Shown piece by piece: positions 1 through 11,329 of a stretch of 64,000 nt of DNA. The DNA comes from Populus alba (lineage: Eukaryota; Streptophyta; Magnoliopsida; Malpighiales; Salicaceae). The position numbers were made by a program, and so were the translations under genes. Location: the NCBI RefSeq assembly GCF_005239225.2, contig NC_133297.1, forward strand, positions 14,806,147 to 14,870,146. The letters are read 5' to 3'. Each line of letters begins with the position of its first letter. Positions within the stretch are counted from its first letter, which is position 1. The notes beneath the pieces were generated by a model. The model searched no databases, was not told the DNA's origin, and saw nothing but the letters and a program-made list of their open reading frames with translations.

Positions 1-219
1 TTGACGGTTATGTTATGTGGATGGGAGATTATAACTACCAATATAAAAATAGGAACAAAGATCAGGCACCCGCTCTTATCATTAAAAACTCAGTGAAGGT
101 GCCAAACTAACTCAAACTCAATAACTAACATTCAACACCTCACAGGAAAATGCATGATGTTATATCATTGCTTTAACAATGGGGATCATAAATAAATAAA
201 AATTACAGTAATTACAGAC

Positions 220-2391
220 CTCGCCTCTCAGTTCTGCATAGTAAACAGTCCCAAAGCCACCTTCACCAATCTTATTTGCAAGACTAAAGTCATCAGTGGC
301 CTTAGCAAGTTCTTCATAAGAGAATTCCACAGATTTGTCCACAGTTATGCCTGTAAGACCTTGAGACCCAGTCGCATTCACAGGTCTATTGGAGTTACTT
401 CCAGTTACTGAAGCAAGAAAGAGAAATGTTTGACATGTTTAGTCATCTACATGATTTCATTTTCTCCAGAAGAATAAGAGAATCAAGAACTCATAAGATG
501 AGATGATTGTGTTTAAATGCATTCACACAATGAAAAAGAACAATCATAAAGTGGAGCATGGTGATCATGGTACTAAAAACAAGATACATTGAAGAGCTAT
601 CCTAATCCAGTTAGATAGGACTGAGCTCTACACTCAATAAACATGACATATATACCGTGGCAACAGAGTTATTTTGATGGCATGCCACAATTGCATTGCA
701 ATGTCGATAAAGTGTTAGTGAACTGAAAATTGAACTATATTGAGGACTTAGTACTAAAATAAAACCCATAACTAGCAACTATAAGTTTGGAAACAAAGAT
801 TTTGGGAACACTGCAGATATTTAGCCATGCATGGGAGTCCTGTAACCATGCCCCGTAATAAAATATAATCAGCTCATGCCTCATGCAAAACCTATTCCTA
901 ATGTTCTCTCTAAGAGAAATAAAAAAAAAAGAGAGAAACTTGCTGACACCAATTAATTCATTGAGAACTCTTCAGTCATAAATAAAGGGCAGGGATAATG
1001 ATAGAAATACCATGAAGAATTCGTGGAGAGAGTTGTGGAGATGCCGACAGCAATATTGCTCCCTTCTCCTTCTTTCGGTAAAATCTCACATAAATAAGAA
1101 CTGCCAACAACAGTGCCACAGCTACTGCTGCTATACTTATGCCAGCAATAGCTCCACCTGCTATTCCTGGTTACAGGAAAGTACAACGTCAGCTCAAAGT
1201 AGCAAGTAACTTTGAATTTTATCACCTTACATTCAAGTCCAAATATCAAAATAAAGAATCAGAGAAGCCCAAAGCACCTGTGCTGAAAAAGGGAAAAATG
1301 AAAAACAAAAAGAAATTACAAACATGTAATAATTCATAAAACCCACAAATGAACAAACAAACAAACAGTAAAAAACGAAGAACAAATTTAGAATGTAGTA
1401 TAATTAAAAATAAATAAATTATTACCTCGACTTCAAGGGCCGGTAGCTACCATCTGCATCTGTAAATAAAGAAGAAACAGATTCGCGGTAAGACAAATTG
1501 ATAGCATCTAACCGCTAAAAACTGTTATTTCAGTCATCAATAAATAGCTTTAGAATTTATTGAACATTCAATTACATAAATTTAATAATCCGGACCGTGA
1601 AATATAGACTAAGCTCTCCAAACAAACACCCCAGTACTTATTAATTGTGTGTTTTCTTAATTAATTTCCCTAATTCAATTACCCCCAACTAACTAATTAT
1701 CAAAACAAAACATTATTTCTCCAATTCTTCTAAAAATAATCAAAATAAACAAATCACCTTTGGTAGGAATATAAACCACACCAGTCTGAGTCTCTCGACT
1801 AAAATTGAAACCAACATTATACCGCTGCAGCAACTCCTGAGTAACATTGTTCTGTTTGGCAATGGACTCCAAAGTATCGTTGGGTTGGAGCGGGTACGTC
1901 ATAAACAGGCCATAATCCTTAGAAACCGAGCTATCCCCACACGAACAATTAACACTCACATTGAGTTTTCCGTTATCGGGTATATTAAACTCGGAGTAGT
2001 TATTGAAGTACACCAACGACGGGATCGTGGTCAAATTGGCATAGTATGTATTAGCGACGTCAGTGTAAGTGTTTTGAGATCTGACGTTGTAGTTGAAGAA
2101 GTGGCCGAGGAATTGACCTTCGATGCAGTCGCAGGGGAAAGGGATGTTGATCCTGATGAAGGATGAGAGGCTGTCTTTGCTTGGCAATTGAGGGTTGTAA
2201 CGGAGGATGGTGTCGAAATCTGATGATTTTAAGATGCTTGATTGCATAACTTCGGCGATGAATGTGAGGTCTGCGTCTTGCCAAACGTAGTAGGAGGCTA
2301 GAGCCAAATCGCAGCCTTTTCTGCACTTTGATTCGATTGAGTAGCAGAGTAAAAGCAGAAGAATAAAACCTAACCCTAATTTGGGATTCAT
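220..2391 (-). CDS. CERK1-like LysM receptor kinase, 5' part (3' part beyond window)
   Basis: Plasma-membrane receptor of the CERK1/LYK type, a family that binds chitin oligomers or lipochitooligosaccharides. Exon 1 (1758-2391) starts at the ATG at 2391 and gives a signal peptide (about residues 1-21) and a three-LysM ectodomain with the diagnostic Cys pattern C23, C27, C87-D-C89 and C149-S-C151. A 34-nt piece (1426-1459) reads [12 protein letters not shown], like the juxtamembrane linker of the family. Exon 3 (1011-1166) encodes the membrane helix ([20 protein letters not shown]) and a basic stop-transfer RFYRKK. Exon 4 (220-407) carries the kinase start, [14 protein letters not shown] and the Gly loop [10 protein letters not shown]. 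The catalytic lysine and the rest of the kinase lie off the left edge. Oddity: the 34-nt exon leaves phase 2, whereas exon 3 needs phase 1; exon 1 joined directly to exon 3 is in frame. The family is certain; whether the gene is intact is not. Confidence 0.9.
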
Positions 2392-2639
2392 TGGTTCGAA
2401 AAATTCCTGTCCAGGAGAAGGAAGATGAACTAGAGAAACTGAGTTTTGATTTGACCGATGCCTGACGTTTGTAGTGTTCAGTTAAATCCCCGCGGTTTTC
2501 TGTTAAATGAATTTGTCTTGTTGAGTTTGGCGGGGCGGGGCTCGTTAGCATAGAAATTATAAAGTAAAGGACGCGCGCCGGCTGTTTGACTTCGTCTCTT
2601 CTAATTGGACCCGGCACTACTCCCCGGTTCACTTTGACT

Positions 2640-4360
2640 ACTCATAATTTTACTTAATTTAAAAATACATGTATTTTCTCTATTTGAAAACTAATAAAAA
2701 AATATAAATTAAGTGGGAAAAGTAATTTACATATTTTATTTACTATGAATTCAAATAATAATTTTTTTAATTAAATAAACTTACTTTGAGATTAAATCAA
2801 TCTTTTCATGAATTCATTTGTTATTTTTGAATTATTCAATAACAACACTGTATTTTTATAAATTTTAAAACAGTTAAATTAATATATTATACTTAATAAA
2901 TAAATAAAAATACCTTGGTTCCATGGAATTTTTAGGAATTTTAATTTTTTATAAATAATATAATAACTAAATTATTCTTGATTTAAAGAGTTTCTAGCCT
3001 TGGGTTTATTTTTAATGATGTTTTAAGGTTTATTTTTAAAATAACTAATATATTACTCTTATTTACTCCACGTAACCCCCTTATTGTTTATTATTATTAT
3101 TATAACAGGCTCATCACCTAGACATATTGCTTGTGCATCGCTCTCCACCGATAATTAATTATTTTAACATGGCATAATTATCTAATTTAACGAAATTCCA
3201 AATGCATTGTACACGAACACATATATAATACAATACAATAGTGTTAAATATATAAAAGATGGAAACAATAAACATAACATGGTTTAATATGTAAAATTGT
3301 TGAAACAATTATAAATTACAAATTTACATAAAAATATTTATACCTAACAAAACTATAACATATATATTATGGACTTACAAGAACATAGCATTCCAATCAT
3401 TATTAGCTCATTAGACAATTTACTATATATATCCCAAAATGGAAAGAACTCAACATACCATCACGTTTGCTATAACATAACCACTAATTAATTGCAAATA
3501 ATTTCGGACCAATTCTTTTCCATTTCATGTTTTGTAACTATATAAATTCTTGACCTCCAATTGCCCATCTTGGCATGAATTGTTAAGGATTTGATAAGTT
3601 TGACGTCGATTCCTTTAGACATTTCAATTTTCGTTCATAATTTTAGTTTACACCCTTTTCATGTTAAAATAACCAATTTACTTCAAAACACTCATTTCTC
3701 AAACATTCTTCAAGAATATTGAAATCAAAATGTTGGGTTTTCATATTTCTCAATCTAAAATCATTAGAATAATGAAAAAGATAGTAGAAATCATCTTACC
3801 AACCAAGTTTGAACTCAATTAATGGATTCCTTGTCAAATTTTCTCCTATCTTATCTTCCTCATTTGAAATTTCTTGCTTCTCTCTCTAACCTTGTCAAAA
3901 TGAGAAGAAAATTATGCTATTCTCTCCTTAGCTCTCGCCGACCTTGAATGATAAATTTTGGCTTAATTATAATTATGTCATTATTTAGTTTCTCTTGTGT
4001 TACCTTATGCAAACTACCTAGTTATCGATATTTTTTATATATTTTTTTTATATCCAAATCCCTTGATATTTCTTGATTAATTTTGGTACCTTCTCCTAAA
4101 AAATAGCATTTTATTTGATTTATTTTAATTATTTATTTCCTTCTATCAAAGCTTGCCACTATTTATAAAATTCATAAATTTTTAAAACATGAGGGTCTGC
4201 AACATTTAGTTGAGTTTACACTTATTTAAACTCATCATCATTTTCAGTTTTTAACTGGTTCTTAAAATTTCATACCATGAGTTTACAATGGACAATTTGA
4301 TCTTTCAATAAATAAATAAAAAAGAGTTAAAAAAAATTGTTAGTGCGGGCATGAAACACG
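2640..4360. other. AT-rich intergenic DNA upstream of the receptor kinase
   Basis: No coding region is supported here. The sequence is very AT-rich with short homopolymer runs. The kinase promoter should lie just right of 2400, but I cannot fix a TATA box or start site. Confidence 0.6.
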
Positions 4361-4369
4361 TCACATAAT

Positions 4370-6560
4370 AAGCCACCCCGTTATGCTTAGGCGACACGTG
4401 TGGCCATTTATAATGGTAAAAAAATGCCCTTCAATTCTCTCTAGTGTAGTCATGATTGATTTTTTTGTCTTTCTCCTCCTTGAATTTCATATTTTTATTT
4501 AAAAAATTTTACAATACTACTTCGATGTTTTTTTTCAAGATTTGGTTCTTGTTTTTTTAATGGATGTTTTCCTTTAAGATTTGGTTCTTGTTATTTTAAT
4601 TGCTATTTTTTTTTAATTTTAATTGGTTTATATAATTGAAATTTTCTTCGAATTACACCATCCTCGAGTTTTTATATGCCATATTTGGTTTCAATTCTTT
4701 TGATTGATATTTATTTAATTTAGGATAGTTTTTAAAATTGAATTTCTTTTATCATTTCACCTTCCTTTATTCTATTTAAATGTCAGATTTTATTTTCATT
4801 CTTTTTATTGTTATTTTTCTTCTTTGAAAAGTTTTTAAAATTGATATTTTATTTATAATTTCATCCATTAATATTAAATTGAGCTTCTTGATTGAGTATG
4901 GGTCTAAGATTTAATGGTTGTAAATTTAAGAGATTAGTCCAAGTTTAAAAGATTCGTCCAAGTTTATTTTAATATTTTTTTTTTTTTTCCAAACTTAGTT
5001 TTTTCAGTTTCATTGTTCAATATTTGTTTTAATTGTAGATTGAACTCTATTATTTTATTATTTTTTATATTGGAATTTTCATTAATTTTAAAAGTAGCCT
5101 AGATTTTTTTTAATTGTTGTTCTTTGTTAGATTTAGATTTTCTTAGAATACTTTTTTTTTAACTAAATTAAATGAATTCCTAAATATTATTTTTTGAAAA
5201 ATATATCGTCCAATATGTCACCATCTCTAATTTTTTCATTTTTTTAAATTCATAAAAAAATAATTATCTGACCCGTGACACAGTACAAGACAAATATTCA
5301 TTTATTTTTTTATATCTCTATGTTTTAAGCTCATGTTTTTTCAGTTTCATCATTAAGCTTTTGATTTAATTAGAAATTGTTCTTCATTATTTTATTGTTT
5401 CTTTCAAAGGATTGTTTACTAATTTTCAAAATAACCCCGATTATCTCATGGTTTATTTATTATTTATTTTTTTAAAATGTTTTTAGTCATGTTATTAAAT
5501 TAACCCGGCTTAGTGGATCCAGTGAGGTGAATTACCAGAGTCATGAATTTTCCTTTTTCTTTAAAAAGATTTTTACATTATAAACAATTTCGTGCAGCTC
5601 ACGACATTGCATAGACCACCAATCTAGATTTACTAGGGTCAATTTCTTTTATCTTTATGTTAAACTGCATATGTTTTCATTTTCGGCCTTTAAAAAAATT
5701 CGAGTCAACCCGGGTTAGATTGACTAGCCAACTTGGAACATGAGACCAGAATAACCCTATAAAAAGAAAAGCAATAAAAATCACAAAGATTAAGGCCTAA
5801 TAACATAATATCGAACGATGAAATTGAAAAAAAAATCAATTTACAAAAAAAGAACCTAAGAAAAAAGACTGAATTCAAATCGAGTTAACTTTTGAAACCC
5901 GTGACTTGGATCATGAGATTGAGCTATCCCATGGAAGACAAACTCGAAAAAACCACAAAGCGAAATTCTCAATCATAATTTTTTTTTTTTAAAATAACAA
6001 TCAAAATAATAATGATTAAACCTAGTATAAAAACTAAATGAAATAAAACAATGATGATGAAATTGAAAAATGAAATAAATCAATAAAAAGATTGAGAAAC
6101 AAATCTAGTATAAAAATTAAATGAAATAAAATAATGAGGGATAAAAAATGAATAAATAAATTAATTATAAAAACTAAGAAATAATAATCAAAAGATCAAG
6201 GACTAAATATGATAGATGAAAAAATTGAAGGAGGATAAGATTGAAAAAAAATTCCAATTTTATATATTATTTTAAATAAAAAATATAATATCAAGAACAA
6301 AGACTAAATTTGAAAGAAAAATAAATTGAAGGGAAACTTAGAAAAATTAGAGAGGTAGGCGTGGAAATTGGGGTTGTGAGAGAAAAGAAAAAGAAAATGT
6401 CTCGAGTGTCAAATTGTAGATATGTTAGTTACATGTGCTGTTTTGGGATGGAAGGGTCAATGAGACAATCCAAATGACACCTCAAAAGCCACTATTAGAC
6501 TGGTAAAAAAACACCTCACACACCATACAAATGACGCAAACATCTTCTACTCATTAGAAC
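4370..6560. mobile_element. Degenerate ~2.1 kb inverted-repeat (foldback-like) repeat element
   Basis: The left half is T-rich and the right half A-rich. Reverse-complementing the right half gives phrases like those on the left (for example TTTAGTCCTTGATCTTTTGA versus left-hand TTTGGTTTCAATTCTTTTGA). GC-richer blocks of the AACCCGGGTTGACTCG type appear near 5500-5550 on one strand and near 5700-5960 on the other, close to the presumed centre at about 5660. The outer ends are GC-richer (CACGTCACATAATAAGCCACC at left; ACACCATACAAATGACGCAA at right). There is no long ORF. This looks like a diverged foldback or composite of the same repeat family seen in 42-43.6 kb. Boundaries are approximate. 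Confidence 0.45.
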
Positions 6561-6728
6561 ATGCGTTGCGCCAACTACCTTACCTTTTTAAATAATATTT
6601 TATATTTATTAAAATACTAAATTGCCTCTCTTTTAACTCGGTTATTACAAAAATTTATTATCATAAGGCTAAGTCTATCATTCCAATATGCTAAAAATAG
6701 AAAAAAAAATGAATAAATACTTGGATGC

Positions 6729-6733
<5 letters not shown>

Positions 6734-6784
<51 letters not shown>
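6734..6784. repeat. (TA)n microsatellite
   Basis: About 25 uninterrupted AT dinucleotides. Confidence 0.95.
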
Positions 6785-6788
<4 letters not shown>

Positions 6789-6965
6789 GGGTAGTAAACT
6801 GAGCTGAAAAAAATATAAAAAATTAATTTATCCAAATCAATTTAATAATGACCAATAAATAATATAAAAAAGACTACATTACCCCTGTTAACAACAAGAA
6901 CATTGGTCTCTATCGAGAAGGGAAAAACATGAAAACAATATCCTAACCCATAGTGTAAACACATT

Positions 6966-7330
6966 TTAGGTTTTTTTTTTTTTTTTTTTTGTTGATAAAA
7001 GAGCCGGTGGTATCAAACTCCATATCCAATGAGAGCTTTGATGGGAAGAGTGACTGTTCAGCTCATCATCATGAGAGGGACTCTGATCTGTACGAGGGAG
7101 CTGACATGACGCTGCAGTTGTAATCCTCAGTAGCAACACTGACAATGTCTCCTCCAAGAAAGGAGAAGTGATGGACAAGAGCGTAAGAGGGCAAGCAAGA
7201 TTGCTAGTTTGGTGGGTTACAGAAATGGAAAGATTGTCAATGTTTGATGTCACATGAGGACCTCAGGCACCCATTCTTGGAAATTTATTCAATGCGGAAA
7301 CCATTATGGTCCCGGTGGCCCTTTTTTAAG
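6966..7330. other. GC-richer island bordered by a poly-T run
   Basis: A run of more than 20 T begins at about 6969, followed by ~340 bp that is clearly less AT-rich than its surroundings. Plus-strand frames stay open for tens of codons before stops (for instance a 40-codon stretch ending at about 7119, then a shifted stretch around 7170-7250). On the minus strand the island ends in a long A run, as a retroposed transcript would. I recognise no protein. A decayed coding or retroposed fragment is possible but unproven. Confidence 0.3.
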
Positions 7331-8325
7331 CCCCCTTCTTCTCTTCTAATTCATTTTGGGTTTGAATCCTTTTTTTTAATTTAAATAGTATTTTTCGTGT
7401 GTGTTTTTTAGTAAATGGTTTGAATTCCTTGCATTTAATTACTTGAGATATGAAGGTTATTATAATATTTTGAAACTTGATTGTGGGTTAATTTAATGAG
7501 ATTTGTTTTAATTTATAGCATTGGTACATGATTGAAATAATAACGACCTAACTAGAAAAAAAAAAAAAAAAAACAAAACTAGGAGGCCTAACTTAGATTC
7601 ACGTGGAGAAGTTATGATTAGTCCCTATATTTTTTATTGATTGGTTTTAGATCTTTTTAGTTTTTATAATTTTTATTTTGATCGTAAATTAAGTCATCAA
7701 ATAATAAATGAAAAAAGAAAGTTGATGAATAACCTAAATTTGACAACAAAATAAATTATTTTTGGTGTATGATAACTTTCTCCATTATTATTTCTTAAAT
7801 ACACATTTTAATCTTTTTTATATTGTTAATTTACTTGAAATGATGTGTGTATGTATTTGTTAAAATATTTTTAATATATGAAAAATTTTACAGATCGTTT
7901 TATATCTCAAAAGCACATCATGGCTACTTTAAACATAACATAATGATTAAGTTACTAATAAACGCTGCTTTTACATCACATCCCAACCACGAATAACACA
8001 GCAAAACGGAGCACGACACAACAACCATATTAGAGCAACACAACCAAACAGATCCTTACTCCCCTAAATTTCTTAATCTCGGTTAAAAACACAAATGGTT
8101 TTAAAAATATATATATTCGCTTACAATTAATCCAAAATAGCTAGTGATTGGTCCGTGCTGCTAATTTGACGGCAAATCCCCAAGACAGGAGATTATATAT
8201 TATACATCATGATATTTGATATTAGTAAGGACTCTAAAATTCAATATTTATTTTGATCCCAATCAAGAATTCAGCACCGAGCGTGCCTCTCAAAATGACC
8301 ACACTGACCTAAACTAGTTGCGAGG

Positions 8326-8532
8326 GTGTTTGAAAGTGTGGTAGTGGTTGCTTTTCAAATAGTTTTTCGTGCTGAAAAGCATGCCAATAATATTTTTTTT
8401 CATTTTTTAAAAATTATTTTTAATATTAGCACATCAAAACGATCCAAAAAGTACAAACCGAACTCAATCTTAGCAAAAAAAAAAAAAATTTGAATTTTTA
8501 CAAAAAACTGTTTGGACCGCAGTGCCAAACAG
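8326..8532 (+). mobile_element. MITE-like TIR repeat, copy A
   Basis: About 205 bp with imperfect terminal inverted repeats (GTGTTTGAAAGTGTGG at left; complement of CCGCAGTGCCAAACAG at right) and the internal signature ATTAGCACATCAAAACGATC. It shares this layout with six other places in the window (12451, 13410, 38465, 39932, 41072, 56168). It has no coding capacity and is probably a non-autonomous DNA transposon. Confidence 0.65.
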
Positions 8533-8979
8533 CCTCGCAATCAACTACAACACATGGGAGATAGGGAGAGGTGGGATGAGAGGGGAGCAAGATCCATCGT
8601 CAAGGAAACTATATATGTACATGCCATTTACAGACAATATCCTCTTAAGGAATTGGCTTGCACGGTAGCCTCATCACTGATTTTTCCCTTTATTTGACAC
8701 ATTCATAATTCATTTGTAAAATGAAATTATCTTATTTTCAATCCTGGTAAAATTCTTATAAGATATGTAAGCGTGGAATACATAATAATTTTTATTAGAT
8801 ATTGTTTTGGGTTTTTTTTGTTAGTATGTCTCAACTAAAAGAAATTCAAATTAATCATGAAATTGTTCTTTACATGAGATAATATGTTTTTGTCTTTTCA
8901 TTTTTAATGAGTGCAATTACAATGAAAACTCCAAACCCAAAATTACAAGCTTACTTTTACAAACTTATAATTATCAGAG

Positions 8980-9300
8980 TTCGGTTCAGTATTTATATAT
9001 AAAAAATAACTAAATTAAAATTATATTTTTGAAAAAAACCAAAGATCGGTTTTAGTTTATTTCAGTTTTTTAGGACAAAAAACCGGTTTAAACTAGTTTG
9101 GCTCGGTTTTTTTAGTTTTTTTTTTTTTTTTTTCTGATTTGGCTTCGTTTTTTTCTGTTTGAATTCGGTTTGACTTTTTCAGTTTCAGGCTTATAAAATT
9201 GAACTGGTTTGTTTTTTTAAAATTTTAATCGGTTTAATTGATTTTTTTTTCATGGTTTAATTTTTTCAGTTTAATCAGTTTTTCAGTTTTTTTCTTGCCT
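8980..9300. repeat. CGGTTT/AACCG-rich simple dispersed repeat
   Basis: Repeated phrases such as ATCGGTTTTAG, AAAACCGGTTTAAACTAG, GGCTCGGTTTTT, GAATTCGGTTTGA and TTAATCGGTTTAATT occur every 20-40 bp in a T-rich background. This is a degenerate low-complexity repeat. A weaker relative (AACCAAACCAAACCAG) lies near 60845. Confidence 0.6.
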
Positions 9301-9345
9301 CTAATTATCAGTCTACAATTACATGTGTTCCTACTCAATAAATAA

Positions 9346-9420
9346 GTTTTGAAGATGGTTGAATTGAAGAGTGTTTTGCTGTTGATGTGTTTTGAAGATG
9401 GTTGAATTGAAGAGTGTCTT
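9346..9420 (+). repeat. 43-bp tandem duplication
   Basis: GTTTTGAAGATGGTTGAATT followed by GAAGAGTGT occurs at 9346 and again at 9389, a 43 bp period. The 29-bp shared core is essentially identical, so the duplication is recent. Confidence 0.85.
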
Positions 9421-9449
9421 GCATATGTTTTAAATAGAAAAAAATTCAA

Positions 9450-10960
9450 GATAATTTTAAGTAATTATCCATTTATTTTATTTTATTCTAGGTTTTATTA
9501 AGTTTGATTTATAATTAAGTTTGACATATTCTTTTTAGTTCAAACTTTATAATTCTTTTATTAATATTTTATATATCATGTACATAATCAATTTACATTA
9601 TTTATTCAATTTTAAATTATCATAAGAGTTCGTATTGGCTAATGGTAGAGTCGGTGAGGATTTTATATGTTTAGCTAATTAACACATCTTTGAAACTTGA
9701 AAGAAAGTGAAACTTTGCGGGTGGATTGTTGAAAATCAGTGCCATCATCAATAGAATTTTATGGTTGGACGAGAATTATGGCGGTTGGCAAAATAACACA
9801 TGCCGTACAAAGAAGAATGGATCCCCTGAATTCCATACTATTATTATTATTATTGTCAGATGAACATTGTAGGCTTTTCCACCTCTCTCATAGGTTCTGA
9901 TAAAAACTTGTGATATCTAGGCAAGATCGGATTTGCCCACTTTGTTAGCAGAGAGTTGACTTTTAGCTTACCGTCAAAGGATTATTTGATCTCCGTATTC
10001 CAAATTCTGATTTCCCCATTGTCTGCTGGCAATTAAAATCACGTTTGTGTCGAAAATTGTTGACCTGCAGGTTCTTCAATGAAATTGCGTTTCGAGGGCT
10101 TTGTTTAGATGCAAGTATGTATATATATATATGGAGTAAAAAGCACTTAAAAACAAAGAGGAACAAAAAGAAAAGAAGCTTTTTGGCTACCCGTGCACTG
10201 AAAAAATAAATAAAAAAATCATGCTTCCCGGACGGTTAAATCATCTTCCCTTTCCTGTATTTCACTAGGGTTTTCTTGCATTCAACATTACATCATTTAG
10301 GGCATGAATATTCCTTTTAACTTTACAATGAAGACCCACTTTAGAACACGCACACTGATGAAAGTATTGCTATGCCCCAGTTGGTTCTAATTGGCCAGTC
10401 CGCTGTAGAATTGTCTTCCAGAAGCCATTGTTTCTATTGGAGGTAAATGTTGTCGGAAATTGCATTTGGAGTTGGACAGCTAATCCTCGGATCCCGTGTG
10501 TTCTTTTCCGTTGAACCTGACCCGAAATCCCAGTCTTGATACGTATGCAGCCGACCTTCTCTATACGTGTCCATACTAGCTACCTCTTGCGTACTTTTTG
10601 ACCAGAGCCCGTCTTCAAGCTTGAACATCTTGTTGATTACAATTTGAAAGCGACAGGCATTTTGGTCCTTGAACAGAGATCCCAAGTCACAGCAAGCAAA
10701 ACACCCGATTGCCTTCGCCTTCAAGCTCACGTTTGACGATTTCCATGTTCATATTTTTCTCTGCTAGTGATGTTATATTACTGTTTGACCCTGGCTACAG
10801 CTAGAAAAAGACACCACTTTCACAATTTTCTTTCCCCTTGGATCAATGATGAGATGGTAGGAAATCGGCACCTCATAAACAAATATTTTAATGGCCAAGA
10901 AACTTTAGGTGTTTACATGACATATTTTACCAGCTTTAGAAGTGGACCAACCAGTATCCA
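9450..10960. other. Intergenic DNA between repeats and the CLE gene
   Basis: Nothing coding can be supported. A 98-codon open frame on the minus strand (10434-10730) has no ATG at its head and no recognisable domain. The part just left of 10960 is the likely CLE promoter. Confidence 0.5.
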
Positions 10961-10968
10961 TTCCCTTG

Positions 10969-10977
10969 TATAAATAA
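10969..10977 (+). promoter_or_regulatory. TATA box of the CLE gene
   Basis: TATAAATAA lies about 95 bp before the CLE start codon, allowing a short 5' UTR of roughly 65 nt. It is the best match to a plant TATA consensus upstream of this ORF. Confidence 0.6.
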
Positions 10978-11069
10978 CAAGAAGCTAGCTAGCTACTAGG
11001 CTCCCACATTGCCTTGATTTGTTATACATCCACACCTCTCTTTCAAAAAACCTTGAATAATCACCAAAA

Positions 11070-11294
11070 ATGAAACGCTTTCACCTCTTCCTCCTGCTTG
11101 CTCTTCTCATTTTCTTTAGCAGTGCTCCTAGGAGCAGTCACGCAGCTCGCAGGAGCTTCTCTGCACCTTCCACAAGCCGTCAGGTTTTTCGCTCCCCGTT
11201 CAGAGCCTCACCGTTTGCAGAAAGAGCTGAAGAATTCGAGTCACAGAAGCGAAAGGTTCCTACAGGCTCGAATCCATTGCATAACAAGCGATAA
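11070..11294 (+). CDS. CLE family peptide hormone precursor
   Basis: Intronless 74-residue prepropeptide. Residues 1 to about 26 form a hydrophobic secretion signal (core FHLFLLLALLIFF, then the small-residue site SSHA). A basic, Ser/Pro-rich variable region follows. The C-terminal CLE motif RKVPTGSNPLHN is at residues 61-72 (bases 11250-11285), followed only by KR and the stop. The mature peptide should be an extracellular 12-13-mer that binds CLV1/BAM-type leucine-rich-repeat kinases; the family's conserved Pro7-equivalent, Gly6, Pro9, His11 and Asn12 pattern is present apart from Ser at position 7. The motif is closest in my memory to Arabidopsis CLE20 and relatives (TGxNPLHN group), which act on root and vascular meristems. 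The start is the only upstream in-frame ATG giving a signal peptide. The length is usual for the family. The exact orthologue is not assigned. Confidence 0.92.
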   Translation: MKRFHLFLLLALLIFFSSAPRSSHAARRSFSAPSTSRQVFRSPFRASPFAERAEEFESQKRKVPTGSNPLHNKR

Positions 11295-11329
11295 TTCTTG
11301 CAAAGTTCTCTGGCAGAGCTAGTACGACC

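Noticed and set aside
953..1249. 98-codon minus-strand ORF over the receptor TM exon
   Set aside because: It is the wrong frame of exon 3; the true frame gives the hydrophobic helix and basic stop-transfer motif.
10434..10730. 98-codon minus-strand ORF with mixed composition
   Set aside because: It has no ATG at its head (begins GTG), an in-frame stop lies just upstream, no splice acceptor context was convincing, and no domain is recognised.
11098..11322. Second 74-codon ORF overlapping the CLE gene
   Set aside because: Shadow frame without a CLE motif; the other frame has both signal peptide and motif.
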